Positions 1 to 6,471 of a DNA stretch of 6,831 nt are shown in pieces (positions within the stretch are counted from its first letter, which is position 1; every line of letters starts with the position of its first letter). The notes below the pieces were generated by a model, which worked only from the letters and a program-made list of their open reading frames with translations, was not told the origin of the DNA and ran no database searches. Position numbers and translations under genes: made by a program. Source of the DNA: Bacteroidota bacterium (GTDB taxonomy: Bacteria > Bacteroidota > Bacteroidia > Bacteroidales > WCHB1-69); the NCBI GenBank assembly GCA_023392945.1, contig JAEWNB010000172.1, forward strand, positions 1 through 6,831, written 5' to 3'.

Positions 1-148
1 AAAACCTCCTGAGTTGCCTCTTTTTGATTGAGGGGGCTTGTCCTTTGCCTAAAACAAAAGTCACTACTGAATATCAACCATATATGACTGTATTTTTCTC
101 GTTTGATGTTTTTATCGGACAGCAATATTATTAAATTTATTATTCTGA
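1..148. other. Noncoding left flank, possible edge of a dispersed repeat
   Basis: This stretch lies downstream of the complete TonB receptor gene and contains no convincing gene. The first ~57 bases are rich in C and G runs (for example GAGGGGGC near position 30) and contrast with the AT-rich DNA that follows. A short GTG-initiated frame on the minus strand (64 to 1) is open at the window edge, but its 21 residues are not protein-like enough to call. I see no strong hairpin with a T-tract that would terminate the receptor transcript; only weak short dyads (AGTCA at 59-63 and TGACT at 85-89) are present. The contrast in composition suggests the end of a repeated or mobile sequence, but no terminal repeat or transposase is visible. 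Confidence 0.4.
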
Positions 149-2389
149 TTATTCTATTGTCCAACGAAAACCGACATACCCCATAATTCCATTTATTGGT
201 GCATAAATTATGGAAGCATCAAAATATTCACCAAATGGATTGTCAGCCGATAATATCGGATTCTTTTGTTTGTAATTGAGTAAATTTTCTCCCCCAATAT
301 ACAATTCTACTTTTTTAAATTTCTTTGTTATCTGAGCATTTAGTATTAAATAATCCGGAGAATAACTACTTAAACGGTACTTCTCCGGATTGCTTTTCGT
401 ATCAGGCAATCTCATGGAACTGTTATATTGAAGAGTAGCACTGAATTTCCACTTATCAAACTTAGTGGCATAACTCAAATTCAGCAAAGCTTTATGCGGG
501 CTCATCAAAGCTTTCTGCTGAAGTTCTCCGGCAGTTGTTTGAAATACCCTGTTGTAGCGATAGGCAATTACTATTTCAAAGCGCTTTAGAGGATAGAGAT
601 TCAACTCTGCCTGAAATGAATGAGAATTGGATAAATGGCCATTCAGGTTGGATATCAAAACACTCTGAGGATCACTGTCCAAATCTATAATGGTCTGATT
701 TATAAAGTGAGTATAGTAATAGTCAACGGTAAAGTTTGAATTTCCTCCTCTCATCATAAAAGATTGCACAAAACTGATTCCTGCATTATAGGCTTCTTCC
801 GGAGCAAGATCTTCCAGAAAAACAAAATTTCGGTTGCTCACCAGCAAAGAGATATTTTCTGCCACAACATTTGCAGTACGATATCCTTTTCCCATAGAAA
901 TCCTGATAGAACTATTCTTTGCCGGCATCCATTTCAAATGCACTCTGGGAGTCCAGAAAAGTTGATTATAAAACAAATTATAATCAACCCTCATACCGCT
1001 CATTATAATGAATTTATCATCAATTGAGTATGAATACTCGGCAAATATACCGGGAACCAACTCAGAACGAAGAGAGGCATTCTGTAAAAAGATACCATTA
1101 AGTTGTGATAGATTTTCCCTCAACTCATCAATCTGGAAACTTCCTCCGGCTGTGAGCTTGTGGCGTTCATTTTGCCCGTACCGATTGGAATACATGATAT
1201 TGGCATAACCACTCAACTGTTCAGCATCATAATGCCTAAATCCAAAAAAGGAACGGTTCTTGTGATAGGTTAAAGAGAGTATTGTCCCGATACTTTCATG
1301 TTCACCTTTGAGCAAAAACCCGTTTTTAGTTATAAAATTTATTTTATTAGTCTCGATTTTTAATCCGTAAATTGAATCTGCATTGCTTTCTGATCTGGGA
1401 ATAAAATTTATTTGCCCCCCTACTCGATCTTCCCACAGATAACTGACCATTGTACGACCTTCCATCTTGTTTGGGACAACATAATCCCATCTATTCATGG
1501 CATTAACCTGATAATTGAGGGGAATGTCAATAAAGCTATCGTGATTCATATCAATTTTTGCAAACTGGCCCTCAGTATGCAACAAAAACATGGTCGAAAC
1601 ATTTTCTTTCACCTTAAAACGGCTGTTTAGGTTTAGTTCACCTTTTCCCATTGAGTTGCCGAACAGATTAAGGAAGAGTTTTTCCTTATTGGTCTCAGGT
1701 TTCTTATAATCCACATTAATCTGACCCGTAATGGCTTCGTAGCCATTTGTGACGGATGAGATGCCTTTGGAGACACTGATAGCTTCCATCCAGGAACCCG
1801 GAATAAAACCAAGCCCAAACTGATTGGATAGCAGCCGAACATAAGGAACATTTTCTAATAATATTTGGCTGTAGATACCTGCCAATCCCAACATTGAAAT
1901 CTGTTTTGCTCCACTTACAGCATCAGAATACTCTACATCTACGGCTACTGTATTGTCAAAACTTTCCGACAAATTACAACAGGCGGCTTTTCTAAGACCA
2001 TCGGAAGTTATGATATTCGTAAGAATTGGTTTTACTGAAATATAGGCTCCTGTACGTTGAGCAGCTATGGTGACAGTTTCAAGACGATGGGCCGAAGTTA
2101 ATATGATGTTGAGAATTTTCTGTTGTTGTTCAATTTGTAACGTGTCGTTTTTATAAGAGTGATATTTAATTATCAAGGAATCGGTTGCAGATGTTTTCTC
2201 AATCGAAAAATTTCCGTTAACATCGGTTACGGTTCCTATCGGACTACCTTTCCATTGCAGAATTGCTCCTATTACCGGTATTTCTTTTTCATCATCACTA
2301 TATTCTTTTACAGTTCCATTTAGCATATCCTGAGCATTCAGGACAAAGACCATAGAGAGTAAAATGATAGTTAAAATTTGTTTTTTCAT
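149..2389 (-). CDS. TonB-dependent outer-membrane receptor, complete, probably metal-related subfamily
   Basis: Predicted outer-membrane active transporter of 746 residues, energised by TonB-ExbBD. Residues 1-19 are a signal peptide (MKK, hydrophobic core, cleavage likely at LNA|QD). Residues ~22-97 form a carboxypeptidase-regulatory-like beta-sandwich (GTVTDVNGNFSI), typical of Bacteroidota receptors. LETVTIAAQR at 103-112 sits where a TonB box is expected. The plug domain runs ~115-232 and ends in GYEAITGQINVDYKKP. The remainder is a 22-strand-type barrel closing on an aromatic-rich last strand (YVGFRWTIE). A vicinal cysteine pair, C137-C138 in KAACCNLSESF, is in the plug. From memory this plug signature (AACCNLSESF, then SDA.SGAKQI.MLGL) marks a Bacteroidota subfamily often found with heavy-metal-binding proteins; copper or a similar metal is therefore an inference. 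The ATG is preceded by A/T-rich sequence without a Shine-Dalgarno, as is usual in this phylum. It is probably co-transcribed with the Cys/His-rich gene 97 bases upstream. No damage is seen. Confidence 0.9.
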   Translation of the reverse strand: MKKQILTIILLSMVFVLNAQDMLNGTVKEYSDDEKEIPVIGAILQWKGSPIGTVTDVNGNFSIEKTSATDSLIIKYHSYKNDTLQIEQQQKILNIILTSAHRLETVTIAAQRTGAYISVKPILTNIITSDGLRKAACCNLSESFDNTVAVDVEYSDAVSGAKQISMLGLAGIYSQILLENVPYVRLLSNQFGLGFIPGSWMEAISVSKGISSVTNGYEAITGQINVDYKKPETNKEKLFLNLFGNSMGKGELNLNSRFKVKENVSTMFLLHTEGQFAKIDMNHDSFIDIPLNYQVNAMNRWDYVVPNKMEGRTMVSYLWEDRVGGQINFIPRSESNADSIYGLKIETNKINFITKNGFLLKGEHESIGTILSLTYHKNRSFFGFRHYDAEQLSGYANIMYSNRYGQNERHKLTAGGSFQIDELRENLSQLNGIFLQNASLRSELVPGIFAEYSYSIDDKFIIMSGMRVDYNLFYNQLFWTPRVHLKWMPAKNSSIRISMGKGYRTANVVAENISLLVSNRNFVFLEDLAPEEAYNAGISFVQSFMMRGGNSNFTVDYYYTHFINQTIIDLDSDPQSVLISNLNGHLSNSHSFQAELNLYPLKRFEIVIAYRYNRVFQTTAGELQQKALMSPHKALLNLSYATKFDKWKFSATLQYNSSMRLPDTKSNPEKYRLSSYSPDYLILNAQITKKFKKVELYIGGENLLNYKQKNPILSADNPFGEYFDASIIYAPINGIMGYVGFRWTIE

Positions 2390-2486
2390 TATTATATGCT
2401 ATTATAAAATTATAAATTCTTGTTTATCAATAAGAAGATTTCATTGTAGAAATCAACTTAATAAAAAATGAAAATTATAAAATTAC

Positions 2487-2924
2487 TCAAGCATATTCGA
2501 CTCTTTGCTGACAAAAGTCAATCAAAGAGGTCCCTTGAAGATGAAAAATGGAGGGAATTTGTATGTATTTTTTTATCAGAGAATTATAGAATAAAGAAAC
2601 AAAAAAATCCGATTGATTATTTTCAAATTTTGTTTGAAAATATTGCCAGGAAAAGGGAAAAGAGATATTGGATTTGATGTAATTATCAAGTATTTTGAAA
2701 AAATATTGGGTATCATGAGAATGAGTGTGCTTTTCAGCATCAGCATCAGTCTTATTTTCAGTAGAACAGCATGAACAACTATCATCATCGGAACAGGAGG
2801 CTTTCTCTGCAAGTTCCTGACAATGGTGACAGCAATGATGAATGGTAATTGCAATTCCTGACGAAAACGCAAAAAAAACAGCAAGAAGTAAAAAAGTTCC
2901 TAGTATTATGAAAGTTTTTTTCAC
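2487..2924 (-). CDS. Small exported Cys/His-rich protein, HYC_CC_PP-like
   Basis: A 145-residue protein of unproven function. Residues 1-~27 are a signal peptide or N-terminal anchor (MKKTFIILGTFLLLAVFF), so it should act at or beyond the inner membrane. Three clusters look metal-binding: HHCCHHC at 29-35, CSDDDSCSCC at 44-53 and HTHSHD at 66-71. The rest (~72-145) is aromatic-rich, with one further cysteine (C138). The pattern of an anchor ending in a His-Cys motif, then a Cys pair, then a proline-containing tail resembles the small Bacteroidota proteins called HYC_CC_PP; I judge this by eye and the tail fits only loosely. The start is a GTG at 2922-2924: the frame closes at a TAG 12 codons upstream (2958-2960) and contains no ATG. 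It lies 97 bases upstream of the TonB receptor on the same strand, suggesting one operon and a role in capturing, sensing or handing over the same metal. The overlapping 102-residue frame within it is a shadow. Confidence 0.75.
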   Translation of the reverse strand: MKKTFIILGTFLLLAVFFAFSSGIAITIHHCCHHCQELAEKASCSDDDSCSCCSTENKTDADAEKHTHSHDTQYFFKILDNYIKSNISFPFSWQYFQTKFENNQSDFFVSLFYNSLIKKYIQIPSIFHLQGTSLIDFCQQRVEYA

Positions 2925-2949
2925 TGTTTTATTCGTTTTTTTTGACGCG

Positions 2950-2957
2950 CAAAGATA
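2950..2957 (-). promoter_or_regulatory. Candidate Bacteroidota -7 box for the Cys/His protein-TonB receptor operon
   Basis: The minus strand reads TATCTTTG here, an exact match to the Bacteroidota -7 consensus TAnnTTTG, followed by GC as often seen. It lies 26 bases before the GTG start, giving a leader of roughly 20 bases. No TTG occurs at the expected 19-21 base spacing; the nearest TTG is 26 bases upstream, so the -33 element is weak or absent. The same 10-mer AGTATCTTTG recurs in front of the coiled-coil gene. Confidence 0.5.
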
Positions 2958-3157
2958 CTAAATTCCTGAATTCATACTTAATCCAACGCTATTAGCCCTA
3001 TTTTATTGTCTAACTATTTAATTCAATACTATTTAGTATAAAATGGCAGAAATAGATTTCCCTGAGATTTATCGTAATTATAGTGTCAATAATGAACTTG
3101 ATTTCCAACAATGACACTTCCGATTATGAAATTCAGGAAATATAAACAAGCCTCACT

Positions 3158-3466
3158 TTATTTTTTAAAAATGGAAGCTAACTTCGAAAAGCCATCTTTA
3201 AAAGATTCAGAAGCAGCAGAAAAGGCTATTTTTACATCATCCCATTCGTCATCTGCTGAATCCTGGAGTTTGCGATATTTCATCATTAGGTCTTCTTTTT
3301 TCAATTTCAGTTCTGCCATCTTTTCGTCATATTCTTCTTTTAATTGATCATAAGTTTGCCCCTTTTTCTCTTCAATTTTTGCTTTTTTTTCTTCAAGTTC
3401 GTCAATCATAGCAAACAGTTTATCAATCGTTTGCAGAGCTTCTTTTTTAAATTTTTCTTTATCCAT
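3158..3466 (-). CDS. Small charged coiled-coil protein, sll1863-type stress-response family-like
   Basis: A 102-residue, very Lys/Glu/Asp-rich protein with no cysteine, signal peptide or membrane segment, so probably cytoplasmic. Residues ~3-68 should form a long alpha-helical coiled coil (repeats such as ELEEKKAKIEEKK and EYDEKMAELKLKKEDL). Residues ~70-102 form a second amphipathic helical part, with DEWDDVKIAFSAASESFKDGF, ending in IFKK. The architecture of a charged coiled coil followed by a D-W-D/E-D-(V/L)-K segment resembles the small sll1863-type stress-response proteins; this is recognition by eye and the molecular function of that family is unclear to me. The ATG at 3464-3466 follows an A-rich AGAAAA, and no upstream start extends it convincingly. 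It is divergent from clpB, with 407 bases between the two starts. Low complexity means chance similarity to unrelated coiled coils is possible. Confidence 0.8.
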   Translation of the reverse strand: MDKEKFKKEALQTIDKLFAMIDELEEKKAKIEEKKGQTYDQLKEEYDEKMAELKLKKEDLMMKYRKLQDSADDEWDDVKIAFSAASESFKDGFSKLASIFKK

Positions 3467-3558
3467 TTTTCTAAATATTTATTTGAATAATATACACTCC
3501 TTTTATCTTCTCAGCCATAAATTTAAGCAGCATTATTTCTTTACAGAAATTACAGCTT

Positions 3559-3566
3559 CAAAGATA
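3559..3566 (-). promoter_or_regulatory. Candidate -7 box for the coiled-coil gene
   Basis: The minus strand reads TATCTTTG, matching TAnnTTTG, inside the 10-mer AGTATCTTTG that is shared with the promoter candidate at 2950-2957. It would give a leader of about 85 bases before the ATG at 3466. No TTG is present at the expected -33 position. A GATACT/AGTATC inverted pair (3563-3568 and 3592-3597) overlaps the box and reaches the -33 region. Confidence 0.4.
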
Positions 3567-3768
3567 CTGTTTTTTTGACATTTCCATTATTAGTATCCGG
3601 CATTTTAATGCTATTGGTACTAAAATTCGGTCTGGTAAATAATCAACCATTTAAAGTAACGCCGCAAAAGTTAGTCATCAAACAAATATTTTTATGTTTT
3701 AACAATGAAGCTGTGGATGTATGTCATACAATACCAATATCAATTCTAAACTCTGTAAAAAACTGATT

Positions 3769-3830
3769 TATTGAGTTTTGATCTATTATTTTAAAATTAT
3801 AGTTTAAAATAACTGACAACTATTGAGTTT
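3769..3830 (+). repeat. Direct repeat TATTGAGTTT flanking the AT dyad, second copy in the clpB -33 region
   Basis: TATTGAGTTT occurs at 3769-3778 and again at 3821-3830, 52 bases (about five helical turns) apart. Each copy is preceded by AACTGA (3761-3766 and 3811-3816), with gaps of 2 and 4 bases. The second copy contains the TTG proposed as the clpB -33 element. The first copy has no -7 box at the right spacing, so it is not simply a second promoter. It could be a pair of activator or repressor sites, or a small local duplication. Confidence 0.5.
3786..3812. repeat. Perfect 10-bp inverted repeat upstream of the clpB promoter
   Basis: TTATTTTAAA (3786-3795) and TTTAAAATAA (3803-3812) are exact reverse complements separated by 7 bases. 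The dyad ends 10 bases before the proposed -33 TTG of clpB. All ten pairs are A-T, so as an RNA hairpin it would be weak; a protein-binding operator or an AT-rich upstream element is likelier. It is not the CIRCE element (TTAGCACTC-N9-GAGTGCTAA). Confidence 0.6.
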
Positions 3831-3854
3831 GGCATATTAATTGTAATATTTTTG
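3823..3854 (+). promoter_or_regulatory. Candidate clpB promoter, Bacteroidota housekeeping type
   Basis: TTG at 3823-3825 and TATTTTTG at 3847-3854 match the -33 (TTG) and -7 (TAnnTTTG) elements of the Bacteroidota primary sigma factor, with a 21-base spacer close to the usual length. The -7 box ends 19 bases before the ATG, so the leader would be only about a dozen bases. Within the spacer, 3830-3844 also resembles a sigma-54 promoter (TGGCAT-N5-TTGT), but lacks the near-invariant GC of its -12 element. Confidence 0.6.
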
Positions 3855-3873
3855 TATTATATTTTTAATTATT

Positions 3874-6471
3874 ATGAACTTAAATAATTTTACCATTAAA
3901 TCGCAAGAGGTAATTGCAAATGCGCAAATGATTGCGATGAATAGTCAGCAACAGCAAATTGATACATTGCATATTTTGAAATCAATACTGGACATTGACC
4001 GTAATGTAGTCCCTTTTTTAATTAAAAAACAAGAAGGCGACCCTAAGGTTATTGCTCAGATTGTAGAGAATCAGATAAAATCACTTCCTACAGTTCAGGG
4101 GGGAGAGATCTATTTATCCGGTGGAGCTCAATCTGCCATTCAAAAAGCACTTCTTTTTTGCAATGAATTAGGAGATGAGTTTGTCTCTTTGGAACATCTC
4201 TTTTTTGGACTTTTTATGGCTAATGACGGAACATCAAAGATCTTGAAAGATGCAGGATTGACGGAAAAAGGACTCCGGGTTGCGATACAGGAGCTTCGTA
4301 AAGGAAGTAAAGCCAATAGTTCGGGTAGTGAAGACACCTATAATGCGCTGAATAAATATGCCCGAAATCTAAATGATGAAGCCATCAAGGGAAAACTTGA
4401 CCCTGTCATCGGCCGTGATGAAGAAATTCGTCGGGTGTTGCAGATTCTTTCCCGCCGTACTAAAAATAATCCTATTCTAATTGGAGAAGCCGGAGTAGGA
4501 AAAACTGCTATTGCAGAAGGACTTGCAGAGAGAATTGTAGGTGGTGATATTCCTGAAAATTTAAAAACAAAGCAATTGTACTCCTTAGATATGGGTGCGC
4601 TGATCGCCGGTGCCAAGTATAAAGGAGAATTTGAAGAAAGATTGAAGAGTGTTATCAATGAAGTTGTGGAATCGAACGGTGAAATAATACTTTTTATTGA
4701 TGAAATTCATACTTTAGTGGGTGCCGGAGCTTCAGGGGAAGGCGCCATGGATGCCGCCAATATTCTGAAACCTGCCCTGGCGCGTGGAGAATTACGTTCA
4801 ATCGGAGCAACCACCCTGAATGAATATCAGAAGTTTTTTGAAAAGGATAAAGCACTGGAACGTCGTTTTCAACCGGTTAAAATTGAAGAACCTGATAAAT
4901 ATGATGCTATTTCTATCCTCAGGGGCTTAAAAGAAAGATATGAGAATCACCATAAAGTGAGAATTCTGGATGAAGCCATCATTGCAGCAGTTGAACTCTC
5001 CCAGAGATATATTTCTGACCGTTATCTGCCGGATAAGGCAATCGACTTAATTGATGAAGCTGCTTCCAAACTAAAACTGGAAATTAACTCAGTACCAGAG
5101 GAATTGGACGAAATTGAACATAAAATTCGGCAACTTGAAATTGAAAGGGAAGCCTTAAAAAGAGAAAATTCTAAAGATAAAGTTGAGGGTTTGAATAAAA
5201 CTCTTGCCGAATTACAGGAACAACGCAATCAGATTGCTTCGAAATGGCATGCAGAGAAAGAAGTTGCCGATAAAATTCAGTCGTATAAAAAACAAATTGA
5301 AGACTATAAACTGGAAGCAACCAATGAAGAAAGACAGGGCAATTATGGAAGAGTGGCTGAATTACGCTATGGCTTGATCAAGAATGCAGAAAATGAAATT
5401 GAAAGACTGGAGAAGGAATTGGTTGGCATTCAGTCTGACCATGCCCTCATTGACGAGGAAGTGAGCGCCGACGATATTGCAGAAGTGGTGGCGCGATGGA
5501 CCGGCATTCCTGTTAGCAAAATGATGCAGAGCGAAAAGACTAAGTTGTTACACCTTGAAACTGAACTGCATAAAAGAGTGGTTGGTCAGGATGAAGCTAT
5601 TACGGCAATTGCCGATGCTATTAGAAGAAGCAGAGCAGGACTTCAGGATATCCGTCGTCCAATCGGCTCGTTTATTTTTATGGGAACCACCGGCGTCGGT
5701 AAAACTGAACTTGCCAAAGCACTGGCAGAATATCTTTTCAACACCGAAGATTCTATAATCAGATTTGATATGAGTGAATTTCAGGAATCGCATTCTGTTT
5801 CCCGTCTGATAGGTTCTCCTCCCGGATATGTGGGATATGACGAAGGTGGACAGTTGACTGAAAAGGTTCGCAGAAAGCCCTACTCTGTTATATTATTTGA
5901 TGAAATTGAAAAAGCACACCCCGACATTTTCAATATTTTGCTTCAGGTGCTTGACGATGGTCGATTAACGGATAATAAAGGACGTACTGCCGATTTTAAA
6001 AATACCATCATCATCATGACTTCCAATATGGGATCTACCATTATCCAGGATAACTATGCAGACAGGGATAATTATTCCGATGAAGAAGTCTTTGAAAGGA
6101 CCAAAGCAGAAGTTACGGAACTCCTTAAAAAAACGCTGAGACCGGAATTTATCAACCGTATAGATGAGATTGTGATGTTCCAACCTTTATCAAAACGTGA
6201 AATAAAGGATATTATAAAACTACAAATCAGTCATTTAAATGAAATGTTAGCTCAACAGAATATCAAAGTAGAGTTTACCAAATATGCGTTGGATTTGTTG
6301 GCAGAGCTGGGCTATGAACCACTCTACGGAGCCAGACCATTGAAACGGGTTATCCAAAAGAAAATATTAAATGAAATTTCAAAAATTATTCTTGAGGATA
6401 GTATGAATAAGGATCGAACTATTGTGGTCGATACCCTGGAAGAAAATAATTTTGCATTCTTTAATAAGTAA
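3874..6471 (+). CDS. clpB: ATP-dependent disaggregase ClpB (Hsp100), complete
   Basis: Hexameric cytoplasmic AAA+ chaperone that works with DnaK-DnaJ-GrpE to pull polypeptides out of aggregates after heat or other stress. At 865 residues it is the normal length (E. coli 857). Domains in order: Clp N domain (~1-145); NBD1 with Walker A GEAGVGKT at 204-211, pore loop GAKYKG at 246-251, Walker B IILFIDE at 271-277 and the arginine pair R330-R331; the coiled-coil M domain (~405-520) that separates ClpB from ClpA and ClpC; NBD2 with Walker A GTTGVGKT at 604-611, pore loop GYVG at 651-654, Walker B VILFDE at 672-677, the RPEFINRIDE segment at 756-765 and sensor-2 GARPLKR at 819-825. No ClpP-binding IGF/L loop was noticed, as expected for a disaggregase. 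All catalytic residues are present. The ATG is supported by the N-domain beginning NNFTIKSQEVIANAQ and by the promoter 20 bases upstream. It is monocistronic by context, since the next gene converges on it. Confidence 0.98.
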   Translation: MNLNNFTIKSQEVIANAQMIAMNSQQQQIDTLHILKSILDIDRNVVPFLIKKQEGDPKVIAQIVENQIKSLPTVQGGEIYLSGGAQSAIQKALLFCNELGDEFVSLEHLFFGLFMANDGTSKILKDAGLTEKGLRVAIQELRKGSKANSSGSEDTYNALNKYARNLNDEAIKGKLDPVIGRDEEIRRVLQILSRRTKNNPILIGEAGVGKTAIAEGLAERIVGGDIPENLKTKQLYSLDMGALIAGAKYKGEFEERLKSVINEVVESNGEIILFIDEIHTLVGAGASGEGAMDAANILKPALARGELRSIGATTLNEYQKFFEKDKALERRFQPVKIEEPDKYDAISILRGLKERYENHHKVRILDEAIIAAVELSQRYISDRYLPDKAIDLIDEAASKLKLEINSVPEELDEIEHKIRQLEIEREALKRENSKDKVEGLNKTLAELQEQRNQIASKWHAEKEVADKIQSYKKQIEDYKLEATNEERQGNYGRVAELRYGLIKNAENEIERLEKELVGIQSDHALIDEEVSADDIAEVVARWTGIPVSKMMQSEKTKLLHLETELHKRVVGQDEAITAIADAIRRSRAGLQDIRRPIGSFIFMGTTGVGKTELAKALAEYLFNTEDSIIRFDMSEFQESHSVSRLIGSPPGYVGYDEGGQLTEKVRRKPYSVILFDEIEKAHPDIFNILLQVLDDGRLTDNKGRTADFKNTIIIMTSNMGSTIIQDNYADRDNYSDEEVFERTKAEVTELLKKTLRPEFINRIDEIVMFQPLSKREIKDIIKLQISHLNEMLAQQNIKVEFTKYALDLLAELGYEPLYGARPLKRVIQKKILNEISKIILEDSMNKDRTIVVDTLEENNFAFFNK

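Larger units (their letters stand above)
3467..3873. other. Divergent regulatory region between the coiled-coil gene and clpB
   Basis: These 407 bases hold no supported gene. A 63-codon plus-strand frame (3575-3766) needs a TTG start and encodes nothing recognisable. What the region does show is a candidate minus-strand -7 box (3559-3566), a 13-base near-palindrome TGTATGTCATACA (3718-3730), a 10-bp direct repeat, a perfect 10-bp AT-only inverted repeat and the clpB promoter, the last three packed into 3761-3854. The length and density of dyads are more than two simple constitutive promoters need, which suggests regulated expression of one or both genes. Confidence 0.6.

Noticed and set aside
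1..64. GTG-initiated minus-strand frame open at the left edge
   Set aside because: Only 21 residues are visible, with a composition (Lys/Arg/Gln/Gly) that matches translated noncoding repeats rather than a gene start.
2468..2677. 69-codon plus-strand frame over the end of the Cys/His-rich gene
   Set aside because: It is antisense to the better-supported gene, which has a signal peptide, Cys/His clusters and operon context.
3082..3118. Intrinsic terminator for the coiled-coil gene
   Set aside because: The stem is 7 bp with a 23-base loop and no T-tract follows on the minus strand.
3111..3347. 78-codon plus-strand frame
   Set aside because: Most of it is antisense to the coiled-coil gene and its Ser/Phe-rich composition is the mirror of Glu/Lys-rich codons on the other strand.
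3575..3766. 63-codon plus-strand frame upstream of clpB
   Set aside because: It needs a TTG start, has no recognisable motif beyond a short hydrophobic beginning, and lies in the regulatory region with several dyads; it looks like chance.
3786..3830. CIRCE (HrcA operator) before clpB
   Set aside because: The dyad arms are TTATTTTAAA/TTTAAAATAA with a 7-base gap, which do not resemble TTAGCACTC-N9-GAGTGCTAA.
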